Part shown: piece after piece, positions 9,775 through 17,948 of the stretch
Position numbering within the stretch: the stretch's first letter is position 1
Layout of the letters: each line of letters opens with the position of its first letter
Origin: Sandaracinaceae bacterium
GTDB lineage: Bacteria > Myxococcota_A > Polyangia > Polyangiales > Houyiibacteriaceae
DNA: 64,000 nt
Direction: 5' to 3'
Assembly: GCA_020633055.1 (NCBI GenBank)
Contig: JACKEJ010000010.1
Span: 1-64,000 of the forward strand
Notes under the pieces: generated by a model
Seen by the model: the letters and a program-made list of their open reading frames with translations, nothing else
What the model was told of the DNA's origin: nothing
Databases searched by the model: none
Program-made: the position numbers and the translations under genes

Positions 9775-12700
9775 TCAACGTGCCGCGCGCCGCATCAACG
9801 CAGCGTGCACGGGAACACGCACCAACATGCGCTCGCGCGTCGCCGCGTCCTGCACGGCGGCCAGGTAGATCGACAGCCGGTCGATCCCCGCCTGCGCACA
9901 CGTCCGCGCACCTGCCGCGTCCCCAAGCGCTTCGTGCACCTCGCACGCGGTCAGATCCACCACCGCGTCGCTGCTCTCCGCGAACGCCACGGAGATGCGG
10001 TCGCGCTGGGCCTCCTCCACGCGTGAGAGCGCCTCACCCGCCTCGCCGCGCGCCAGCAGCACGCGCGCCTGCGCGGCCAGCGCGAGGCCTCGGTGGAACG
10101 GACTCCCCGCAAACCCCTTGGCGGCGACGTCGGCGCACGCGGAGGCGTCTTCCACGCGGCCCAACGCCAACAGCACGTCGCACAGGTAGTAGCAGGCACC
10201 GGCGACCACGGCGTGGTGGCCGTGCTGCCCGCCCAGGGCCTCGGCGTTGCGTAGCGTCGCGTGTGCCAGCTCGAGCTGTCCGAGACGGTGCTGCGCGAGG
10301 CCCAGGTTCTGGAGTGCGAAGCCCTCGATCAGCGGCACCCCCAGCGCGGCGGCGTCCTCCACGGCGCGGGCCAGCACGGTCGCCGCCTGCTCGTACTGGG
10401 CGGTCTCGATCAAGCCATAGCCCAGGCGCACGCGTTGGTTGCAGGCGTGGCGCTTGTCGTGCGCGTCGTCGTAGGCCGCGACGGCGCGCTCGGAGCCGTG
10501 CACGTAGGCCACCCAATCGCCCGCCACGTGAGCGCGCGCCGCGAAGGTGGTGTGCAGCCAGGCCGCCACGACCGGGCTCTCGGCGCCGAGCGTCGCGGCC
10601 AGCGTGCGGGCACGCGTGAGCAGCGCGTCGGCGTCCGGCAGGCGGCGCTGGCCCAGGCGCTGATGCACGAGCCGGCAGAGCGCGATGAGCTCCCATAGCG
10701 AGGCGCTCTTGTCGGCGGCCGTGGTGGACGTCAGGGACGCCAGCGCACGGTCCAAGCGCTGGTGCGCCCCCGTCTGCCCTGCGGCCACCACCACGCAGCC
10801 CAGCGCACGGTAGTAGGGCGCGCTCCCTGCCACCAAGTCCGTGAGCGCGTCGTCCGCCAGCGCGAGCGACGCCGCGTACGCGCCCAGCCAACGCTGCGCC
10901 TCCGCGCCCGCCACGCGCAGCCGCGCACGCGTCTGGGCCGCGTCCACCGCGTCTCCAACAGCGTCCTCGTCCGTGAGCCCCTCAGCCGCCCGAACCGATC
11001 CATCCGCACCCTCGAGCGCCGCGAGCCCGCGCGTGACGTGGCGCAGCGTGGCGTGGTGGTCTCCCGCGTCCAGCGCCTGCTCGGCCGCGCGCGCCAAGGC
11101 CGCAGCAGCACGCTCGGGCTGGCCCGCCAGCGTGAAGTGCCCCGCCAGCGCGAGCGGGTCGTCCAGCGCGTGCTCCAGCAACCACGCCGCGGCCAAGCGG
11201 TGCCCCAGCGCGCGGTCCTCGGTGGTGAGCGTGGCGTACGCGGCCTCGCGCGTGAGCTCCTGACGAAAGCGCCAGGTCCACTCGGAGGGCACGTCGCGCT
11301 CGTCCACCAGCTCGATCAGCTCGCGCTCGGCCAGGTGCTCCAGCGTGGCGTCGGGCGCGTCCTCGCGGCCCAGCAGGCGCCCCACGGCCCCACCCCAGAA
11401 GCGCACCCCGAACACGCTGGCCGCCCGCAGCACGCGCCGCGCGTCGGCGTCGAGCGCGTCCAGGCGCGTCTGCAGCATGGCCAGCACGGTGCCCGGCAGC
11501 GCGTCGTCGGGGCTCTCGATGGCCGCCCGCAGCATCTCCTCCAGGAAGAAGGGGTTGCCGTCGGCGCGCTCCACGATGGACGCGATGGCCCCCTGCGGCA
11601 GCGTGGCGCGCCCCTCGCGCGCGACTCCGTCCAGCACCACCTGCACCAGCTGCTCGCTGGCGCGCGCCGTGAGCTTGTTCAGGTGCAAGGTCTCGGGCTC
11701 GCAGTCGGCCCACAGCTCACCCGCGGCCAGCTCTTCCTCGGGGCGCCCCAGCGCCAGCACGCACAGGGGCGCGTCGGCCAGCTTCTGCAGCGCGTGGTGC
11801 AGCAGCTCGCGCGAGGGCCTGTCGCCGTGGTGGAAGTCGTCCAGCACCAGCAACAGCGGGCCTCGGCGCGTGGCCTCGCGCAGCCACGAGAGGGCGGCGC
11901 CGCGGATGGCGTCGGCCATGCTGGTCGCGTCCGTGCGCGCCGCGCGCAGCGCCTCGCTGGCCTCGCTCGGGAACGGCGCGCGCACCATCTCCGCCAAGAA
12001 GAACAGCGCGTCCTTCAGCGCGTCGCCGCTCAGGTACGTGCCCAGGAAGCGCGCCAGCTTCAGCTGCTTGGCCGCGATCGGCTCGGCCTCGCGCACGCCC
12101 GCCGCGCGACGCAAGAGGTCGCCCATCACGCCATACGGCGCCCCCACGCGCGTGGCGTCGGCGCGCCCCTCCCACACGCACGGCACCGGGCGGTCAGGGT
12201 CGTCGCCGCGCAGCAGCTCGTCGCACACCTCGCGCAGCAGCCGCGTCTTGCCCGCGCCGGCGCCGCCCACGACGATCATGGCGCGCGCCACGCTGTCCTC
12301 GACGCACTGCTCGTAGAGCGACGTCACGCGCTGCACCTCGCGCCGGCGACCCACGCAGGGCACATCCACGCCCAACAGACGCCGGCTGGCCGCACGGTCC
12401 ACGCTCATGTCCACCAGCTCGAAGCGCTCGCGCGTGAGCGGGCGGCACTCGAAGCGCGGCCCCAGCAGGCCCTCCACCACGGCGTCCACCAGCACGCCCG
12501 CGCTCGCCTTCGCGCCCTCTGCGCCACCGCCGTCGCCCTCGCCAGCCCCCTCGCCACGGTGCAGCATCTGCGCGCCCCGCTCCAGGGCGTCGCCCAGGGG
12601 CACCACGCTGCTCACCAGCGAGTGCGCGGCCACCACCGCGATGGGGCGCCCGGCCACCACGCCGCGCAGCGCGAGGGCACAGCGCGCCGCCCGCTGCGCT

Positions 12701-13782
12701 TGGTCCGTCGGCAGCTGACCCGGGAACGACGCCACCATCGTTCCGTCGGCCAGCAGCTCCGCGTGCCCCCCGTGCTGCCGCACCACGTCCAAGAGCGGGG
12801 CGCGCGCGTCCAGGCCCGCGCCCGAGGCCAGCGTTGGCGCGAACATGGCGACCTCCTCGCGCGGGTCTCCTTCGCCCCCCACCAACACGACGCACGCCAG
12901 GCGCCGCTCGGCGTCTCCCAGCGCCGCAGCCCGCACCCGCTGACGGCTCGGCGCGCCGCTGGGCACTGGCCCCAGGGCATCCAGCGCCGCCAGCACCGCG
13001 GCCGCGTCGGGCAGCCGCTGCTGCGGGTCACGCGCCAGCATGTCGTGCACCAGGGCGGCCACGTCGGCGGGCAGCCCCGCCACCAAGTCGTGAATGGGCG
13101 GAGGCTCCTCCAGCAGGATCTTCGCCAGCACGGCCAGCGCGCTCTGCCCCTCGAGCGGCGGGCGCCCCGACAGCAGCTGGTAGAGCACGGCGCCCAGCGA
13201 GTAGATGTCCACGCGCTGGTCCAGCGCCTTGGTGCCGCGCGCCTGCTCGGGGGCCATGAAGTGCGGCGTGCCGATGGTCTCGCCCGTGGCGGTGAGCGTC
13301 GCGGCCGGGCCCCCTTCCAGCCCCCCCCGCGCGATGCCGAAGTCCAGCAGCTTCACGCGCTCCGGGTCACCGTCCACCAGCAGCAGGTTGCTGGGCTTGA
13401 TGTCGCGGTGGATCACGCCACGCGCGTGCGCCGCCGCCAACCCTCGGGCCGCGCCGCGCACCACCCGCAGCGCGTCGCCCACGCTGAGCTCCACCTCGTC
13501 TGGCGCGACCCCTTCGAGCCACTCCATCGCCAGCCAGGGCGTGCCGTCCTCTGGGAGCCCGTGCCCCACGTAGCCGACGATGTTGGGGTGCTCGAGCGCG
13601 GCCAGCACCAGCGCCTCTCGCTCGAAGCGCGCGCGCGCCGAGTCGCCGCTGAGCGTCAGCGTCTTCAGCGCCACGCGCGCGCCGGTGCGCTGGTCACGCG
13701 CGAGGTGAACCGCGCCCATTCCCCCGGCGCCCACGCTGCGCTCGAGCACGAACCGGTCTGCAAACGTCTCACCGGGCCTCAT
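9775..13782 (-). CDS. Giant Ser/Thr protein kinase with cyclase-like, AAA ATPase and TPR-type regions (PknK-like)
   Basis: 1335 residues. Residues 8-270 are a Hanks kinase: glycine loop VGAGGMGAVHLA, HRDIKPSN (H125-R-D127), DFG in LLDFGIARGG. Next comes a region with the pattern of class III nucleotidyl cyclases (LLDVVRQHGGHAELLADGTMV) but without the metal aspartates, so probably a non-catalytic remnant. A P-loop NTPase follows, VVGGAGAGKTRLL with K512, and Walker B LLLVLDDFHHGD. The last 450 residues are helical Ala/Leu/Arg-rich repeats of TPR type. Such proteins are common in myxobacteria and probably integrate several signals. The start is taken at ATG 13782 (MRPGETFADRFVLE); an ATG 39 bases upstream is possible. 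No membrane segment is seen. Confidence 0.88.
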   Translation of the reverse strand: MRPGETFADRFVLERSVGAGGMGAVHLARDQRTGARVALKTLTLSGDSARARFEREALVLAALEHPNIVGYVGHGLPEDGTPWLAMEWLEGVAPDEVELSVGDALRVVRGAARGLAAAHARGVIHRDIKPSNLLLVDGDPERVKLLDFGIARGGLEGGPAATLTATGETIGTPHFMAPEQARGTKALDQRVDIYSLGAVLYQLLSGRPPLEGQSALAVLAKILLEEPPPIHDLVAGLPADVAALVHDMLARDPQQRLPDAAAVLAALDALGPVPSGAPSRQRVRAAALGDAERRLACVVLVGGEGDPREEVAMFAPTLASGAGLDARAPLLDVVRQHGGHAELLADGTMVASFPGQLPTDQAQRAARCALALRGVVAGRPIAVVAAHSLVSSVVPLGDALERGAQMLHRGEGAGEGDGGGAEGAKASAGVLVDAVVEGLLGPRFECRPLTRERFELVDMSVDRAASRRLLGVDVPCVGRRREVQRVTSLYEQCVEDSVARAMIVVGGAGAGKTRLLREVCDELLRGDDPDRPVPCVWEGRADATRVGAPYGVMGDLLRRAAGVREAEPIAAKQLKLARFLGTYLSGDALKDALFFLAEMVRAPFPSEASEALRAARTDATSMADAIRGAALSWLREATRRGPLLLVLDDFHHGDRPSRELLHHALQKLADAPLCVLALGRPEEELAAGELWADCEPETLHLNKLTARASEQLVQVVLDGVAREGRATLPQGAIASIVERADGNPFFLEEMLRAAIESPDDALPGTVLAMLQTRLDALDADARRVLRAASVFGVRFWGGAVGRLLGREDAPDATLEHLAERELIELVDERDVPSEWTWRFRQELTREAAYATLTTEDRALGHRLAAAWLLEHALDDPLALAGHFTLAGQPERAAAALARAAEQALDAGDHHATLRHVTRGLAALEGADGSVRAAEGLTDEDAVGDAVDAAQTRARLRVAGAEAQRWLGAYAASLALADDALTDLVAGSAPYYRALGCVVVAAGQTGAHQRLDRALASLTSTTAADKSASLWELIALCRLVHQRLGQRRLPDADALLTRARTLAATLGAESPVVAAWLHTTFAARAHVAGDWVAYVHGSERAVAAYDDAHDKRHACNQRVRLGYGLIETAQYEQAATVLARAVEDAAALGVPLIEGFALQNLGLAQHRLGQLELAHATLRNAEALGGQHGHHAVVAGACYYLCDVLLALGRVEDASACADVAAKGFAGSPFHRGLALAAQARVLLARGEAGEALSRVEEAQRDRISVAFAESSDAVVDLTACEVHEALGDAAGARTCAQAGIDRLSIYLAAVQDAATRERMLVRVPVHAALMRRAAR

Positions 13783-13845
13783 CGAGCGCCGAGCGTACCA
13801 CCCTCCATTGGTCGCGTTCACAGCGAAGCCCGGTACGCCCGAGCG

Positions 13846-14124
13846 ATGGCACGAGGGAACGCCTCGCTCTCCTGTTCGCCGAGCCGCAGCACCCCCGAGC
13901 GGAGCAGCTCCTGCGAGAGGAGTGCGGGGCGAACGCGTCGCACCTCGGAGGTGCGACGGCCGAGTCGATCGAGCGCATTCGCTGGGCCGCGCTCGAGTGC
14001 AGCGGTGAGCCTCGAAGCCCTGCGACAGGCAGTCGCGCGCGCCAAGCCCGACTGGGGCGACCTACTGGTGGCTGCCGACTTTGCGGTCGACCCGGACGCC
14101 CACCGACGCTGGTGGCCGGGCTGA
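13846..14124 (+). pseudogene. Small gene broken by two compensating frame changes
   Basis: No single frame explains this stretch, but two frames in succession read like one protein. Frame A from about 13851 to 14006 reads RERLALLFAEPQHPRAEQLL, then REECGANASHLGG and ESIERIRWAALECSG. Frame B from 14008 to the TGA at 14122 reads SLEALRQAVARAKPDW, then GDLLVAADFAVDPDAHRRWW. The join is at the AGCGGTGAGC run near 14001-14010 (one extra base). The ATG at 13846 is in frame B, so a one-base loss near 13855 and a one-base gain near 14007 would restore about 93 codons. The composite resembles, from memory, short myxobacterial proteins ending in DWRDLLVAAGF. It is either a decayed gene or has two sequencing indels. 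Confidence 0.55.
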
Positions 14125-14229
14125 GCGGACCGACGGACGTCGCTGCGATGCAGGCAGGCTCCGATGTCGCGCGATGGCGTGCGCGCGGACGCCTCGTGAC
14201 GACTCGACGGCACCCGGTGCACGTGTTAT

Positions 14230-14244
14230 TGAAAGTCACTTTCA
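14230..14244 (+). promoter_or_regulatory. Fur-like 7-1-7 palindrome upstream of the TonB receptor
   Basis: TGAAAGT-C-ACTTTCA is a perfect inverted repeat with the 7-1-7 shape of Fur boxes (TGATAAT-n-ATTATCA), agreeing at the outer TGA/TCA and at the A/T next to the centre. It is 21 bases before the receptor ATG, in an AT-rich patch. A second dyad, GAACA-n5-TGTTC (14251-14265), abuts the start codon. Confidence 0.55.
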
Positions 14245-14265
14245 TCTTCAGAACAAGCTCTGTTC

Positions 14266-16803
14266 ATGCGCCAACTCCTCGTACTCACTCTGCTTATCGC
14301 CATTGCGCCGCTGCCCGCCCAGGCCCAGCCACAGGCTCCCACGGCGCCCCCGACGTCCCCGGCGCCGACCCCCGCGCCAGCCGAAGAGGCGCCGCCCAGT
14401 GACTCGGAGGGCGAAGGCGAAGAGGATGAGGACGCCCCGGCGCCCAACCCTGAGCAGACGCCTGACGCCAACCAGGGAGAGGGCACTGCCGATGGCGATG
14501 GCACCGCAGACGGCGCCCCCGAGGACGACACGGCTGACGATGAAGGCGACGATGAGGGAGGCTTCGACTTCGCCGCGCTGTCGGAGGAGCTCGCCGACGA
14601 AGAGGCGGAGGGCGAGGGCGAGGGCGAGGGCGCGGAAGATGGAGAAGACGGCGACGAGGAAGAGGAAGAGGACGACGACGAGTGGACGGTCGGCACCTAT
14701 CGCGTGCGCGCCCCCGTCGACCCCTTCCGCACCGGAGGGTCGGTCCAGCAGCTGAGCGCCGAGGTGCTCGACGCGTACGACTACGACGACATCAACAGCG
14801 CGCTCCAGCAGGTGCCCGGCGTGTACGTGCGCCAAGAAGACGGCTTCGGTCTGCGCCCGAACATCGGCCTGCGCGGCACCACGCCCGACCGCAGCCGCAA
14901 GGTGACGCTCATGGAGGACGGCGTGCTGTTCGGGCCCGCGCCCTACGCCGCGCCCGCCGCGTACTACTTCCCCATCTTCTCCCGCATGGTGGGCGTCGAC
15001 ATCTACAAGGGCCCCGCCGCGGTCCTCTTCGGACCCAACACCATCGCGGGCGCCATCAACCTGCGGACGCGCGAGATCCCCACCACGCCGGGCGGCGCGT
15101 TCGAGCTGTCCTACGGCCGCTTCCAGTACCGCCGCGCGCACTTCCACTACGGCGGCAGCACGCGCCACGCGGGCATCCTCTTCGAGGGCATCCACCTCGG
15201 CACCACGGGCTTCCGCGACATCGACCACGGCGACCCGGACAGCGGCTTCAACCGCAGCGAGTTCATGCTGCGCAGCTTCGTGCAGACCACGCCGGGCGAG
15301 CCCATCTTCCAGCGCCTCGAGCTCAAGCTGGGCTTCTCGCGCGAGCGCAGCAACGAGACGTACACGGGCCTCTCCGACGCCGACTTCCAGCAGAACCCCT
15401 ACCGCCGCTACGCCGCCACCCAGCTCGACCGGATGATCTGGTGGCGCACCCAGGTGGAGCTGCGTCACCACCTGGTCATCGGCGAGCACGTCCAGCTGGT
15501 CACCACGGCCTACCGCCACGACTTCGAGCGCACCTGGCGCCGCCTCAACCGCTTCGTCGGCGAGCGCGACGGAACGGGGCCCTCGCTCTTCGACGTGCTC
15601 ACCAACCCGACCGGCGCGCGCGACAGCTTCTACCGCGTGCTCTCCGGGCAGAACGACTCGTCCGACTTCGGGCCCGATCACGACCTGCTCGTGGTCGACA
15701 ACGCGCGCGACTTCATCTCGCAGGGCATCCAGACCGAGCTGCACGCGAACTTCGGCCAGCGCGTGGAGCAGGAGCTGGTGATGGGCCTGCGGCTGCACTA
15801 CGACGAGGTGAACCGCAACCACGTGGAGCACGCCTACTCGCTCACGCAGGGCTCCATGGTGCCGAACGGCGACGACCCGACCACCATCACGCGCAACATC
15901 GCGTCGGCCGTGGCGCTGGCCGCGCACGCCGCGTACTCCATGACCTACGCGGGCCTGACGCTGAAGCCCGGTTTCCGCGTGGAGAGCATCCGCGCCACGC
16001 TGCGCGAGCTGCTCGACAGCAGCGGGCCGCGCAGCTCGACACAGACCTACCTGGTGCTGCTGCCGGGCCTGGGCGCCACCTACGCGTTCACGGACCACTT
16101 CGCGGCGCTGGCGGGCGTGCACCGCGGCTTCAGCCCCCTCGGACCGGGCGCGGGCGACGACGTGAACGTCGAGACCTCCATCGCCTACGAGGCCGGCGTG
16201 CGCTACCTCGACGAGGACGCGGGCATCAACGCCGAGCTGATCGGCTTCGTGAACGACTATCAGGAGTTCGTCACCTCGTGTGGGGGTAGCGGCGGCTGCG
16301 ACGCTTCGGACCTCGACCGGCAGTTCAACGCGGGCGACGTGCTGATCGGCGGCGTGGAGCTGCAAGCCACCTACAACCTCGACCTCGGGCACGACCTGAC
16401 CCTGCCCATGCACCTGTCCTACACGTACACGCACGCGCGCTTCCGCACGACGTTCACCGAGTCCGCCGATCCGCAGCTGGGCAACGTGCACGTGGGCGAC
16501 CCCGTGCCTTACGTGCCCGAGCACCAGTGGTCGCTCCAGCTGGGCCTCGAGGCCGCGGGCTGGGCAGTGCACACCTCCGGCACGTTCGTGGGCGAGATGC
16601 CCGAGATCGCTGACGACTCCATCCACACGGACCGCTACCTGATCGTGGACGTGACCGGCAGCTACCGCGTGCTGGACCGCTTCGACATCACGCTGCGCCT
16701 CGAGAACCTCACCAACGCCCAGCCGCTGGTGTCTCGCCGCCCCTTCGGCGCGCGCCCGTACCGCCCCTTCATGGTGCAGGTGGGCGTCGAAGTGGACCTC
16801 TGA
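14266..16803 (+). CDS. TonB-dependent outer-membrane receptor, FecA-like
   Basis: 845 residues. A signal peptide (LLVLTLLIAIAPLPAQA) is followed by a Pro/Ala segment and about 100 residues dominated by Asp and Glu (roughly 38-140), then a probable TonB box (EWTVGTYRVRA). The plug domain is clear: INSALQQVPGVYVRQE, LRPNIGLRGTTPDRSRKVTL, DIYKGPAAVLFGPNTIAGAI. The rest is a 22-strand barrel ending in an aromatic-rich strand. The plug phrases are those of FecA-type ferric citrate or siderophore receptors. A Fur-like palindrome precedes the gene, which fits iron uptake. No transporter or FecR/FecI pair is adjacent. The acidic linker is unusually long for this family. Confidence 0.88.
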   Translation: MRQLLVLTLLIAIAPLPAQAQPQAPTAPPTSPAPTPAPAEEAPPSDSEGEGEEDEDAPAPNPEQTPDANQGEGTADGDGTADGAPEDDTADDEGDDEGGFDFAALSEELADEEAEGEGEGEGAEDGEDGDEEEEEDDDEWTVGTYRVRAPVDPFRTGGSVQQLSAEVLDAYDYDDINSALQQVPGVYVRQEDGFGLRPNIGLRGTTPDRSRKVTLMEDGVLFGPAPYAAPAAYYFPIFSRMVGVDIYKGPAAVLFGPNTIAGAINLRTREIPTTPGGAFELSYGRFQYRRAHFHYGGSTRHAGILFEGIHLGTTGFRDIDHGDPDSGFNRSEFMLRSFVQTTPGEPIFQRLELKLGFSRERSNETYTGLSDADFQQNPYRRYAATQLDRMIWWRTQVELRHHLVIGEHVQLVTTAYRHDFERTWRRLNRFVGERDGTGPSLFDVLTNPTGARDSFYRVLSGQNDSSDFGPDHDLLVVDNARDFISQGIQTELHANFGQRVEQELVMGLRLHYDEVNRNHVEHAYSLTQGSMVPNGDDPTTITRNIASAVALAAHAAYSMTYAGLTLKPGFRVESIRATLRELLDSSGPRSSTQTYLVLLPGLGATYAFTDHFAALAGVHRGFSPLGPGAGDDVNVETSIAYEAGVRYLDEDAGINAELIGFVNDYQEFVTSCGGSGGCDASDLDRQFNAGDVLIGGVELQATYNLDLGHDLTLPMHLSYTYTHARFRTTFTESADPQLGNVHVGDPVPYVPEHQWSLQLGLEAAGWAVHTSGTFVGEMPEIADDSIHTDRYLIVDVTGSYRVLDRFDITLRLENLTNAQPLVSRRPFGARPYRPFMVQVGVEVDL

Positions 16804-16809
16804 GCGGAG

Positions 16810-16829
16810 GGGCACCCCCGGGGGTGCCC
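16810..16829. terminator. Bidirectional terminator-like hairpin
   Basis: GGGCACCCCC followed directly by GGGGGTGCCC is a perfect 10-base dyad with no loop bases left over. It lies between the stops of the TonB receptor (16803, plus) and rodA (16837, minus). There is no T-run on either side, so it may act as a barrier hairpin rather than a classical intrinsic terminator. Confidence 0.6.
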
Positions 16830-16836
16830 TTCGTCC

Positions 16837-17946
16837 TCAGTACTGGAACCGGCGCATGCTGATGTTCATCAGCAGGCCGATGCCCATCGCGATCGTGAGC
16901 ACGGACGAGCCGCCGTAGCTGAACAGCGGCAGCGTCATGCCCACGACGGGCAGCATGCCGGAGACCATCCCGAGGTTGATGACCGACTGCCAGAAGATGA
17001 GCGCGGACACACCGACCGCGCAGACGGCGCCGAAGCGGTCCTTGGCCTGCGACGCGATGCGCAGCCCCCACAGCACCAGGAACAGGTAGAGCCCGAGCAG
17101 CAGCATGGTGCCCAAGAGGCCCTGCTCCTCGGCCCAGACCGAGAAGGGGAAGTCCGAGTGCTGGTCCGGCAGGAAGCCGAACTGGTTCTGCGTGCCCTCC
17201 ATGTAGCCCTTGCCCCAGAAGCCGCCGCTGCCGATGGAGACCAGGCTCTGGTGCGTGTGCCAGCCCGCGTCCTGGATGTCCTGCTCGCCCGTGAACTGAG
17301 CCATGAACGAGAGGATGCGGCCCTTCTGGTAGTCGCGCAGCGCGTAGCGCCAGGTGAGCGGGGCGCTGGCCACGAACACCGCGAAGAGCGTGAACAAGGA
17401 GCGCCACTTGAGCTGCGTGAGCACCATGATGGTGCCGAAGATGAACGCGCAGATCAGCGCCGTGCCGAGGTCCGGCTGCGCCAGGATGAGCCCCATGGGC
17501 ACGGCCAGGATCAGCCCCGGGATGATGAGGTCCTTCAGGGCGCGACCGTCCGTCTTCGTGTCGTCGTGCAGGAACTTCGCGAGCGCAACGATGAGCGCCA
17601 CCTTCATGAGCTCGCTGGGCTGCAGCGAGAAGGTGCCGATGGGGATCCAGCGCGTGCTGCCGCGGATGCTGCGGCCCAGGAGGAAGACCAGCACCAGCAG
17701 CACCACGCCGCCGCCGTACGCGAACCAGCCGAAGCGTTCGAAGTGGCGGTAGTCGACGGCAGCCACCAGCGTGCCGACGCCGGCCCCGAGCGTGAGCCAG
17801 TAGATCTGCTGGATGTACAGGTCCGAGTACTGCCGGTTGGCGCTGGTGGCGCTGTACAGGTTGATCACGCCCAGGATGGCGATCGACATGACGCACACGA
17901 AGAGCGGCCAGTCGAAGGTCTCACGGAGTCCGCGTCCGAGGGCCAT
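16837..17946 (-). CDS. rodA: Rod-shape SEDS peptidoglycan glycosyltransferase RodA
   Basis: 369 residues with about ten membrane helices. SEDS hallmarks are present: STRWIPIGTFSLQPSELMKVALIVALA, ILAQPDLGTALI, the large loop with GWHTHQSLVSIGSGGFWGKG, HSDFPFSVWAEEQGLLG, and the end MTLPLFSYGGSSVL. RodA polymerises glycan strands with PBP2 in the elongation complex. It is the last gene of the mreB-mreC-mreD-mrdA-rodA cluster; its start lies 2 bases after the mrdA stop. The protein is of normal length. Confidence 0.95.
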   Translation of the reverse strand: MALGRGLRETFDWPLFVCVMSIAILGVINLYSATSANRQYSDLYIQQIYWLTLGAGVGTLVAAVDYRHFERFGWFAYGGGVVLLVLVFLLGRSIRGSTRWIPIGTFSLQPSELMKVALIVALAKFLHDDTKTDGRALKDLIIPGLILAVPMGLILAQPDLGTALICAFIFGTIMVLTQLKWRSLFTLFAVFVASAPLTWRYALRDYQKGRILSFMAQFTGEQDIQDAGWHTHQSLVSIGSGGFWGKGYMEGTQNQFGFLPDQHSDFPFSVWAEEQGLLGTMLLLGLYLFLVLWGLRIASQAKDRFGAVCAVGVSALIFWQSVINLGMVSGMLPVVGMTLPLFSYGGSSVLTIAMGIGLLMNISMRRFQY

Positions 17947-17948
17947 GG

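Noticed and set aside
10762..14124. Very long plus-strand open frame antisense to the giant kinase
   Set aside because: Its residues are dominated by His/Arg/Gln/Val shadows of a GC-rich coding strand, with no domain; the minus strand holds a clear kinase.
14251..14265. LexA (SOS) box before the TonB receptor (GAAC-N7-GTTC)
   Set aside because: Spacing and half-site order fit no LexA site that I know, and the gene has no link to DNA damage.
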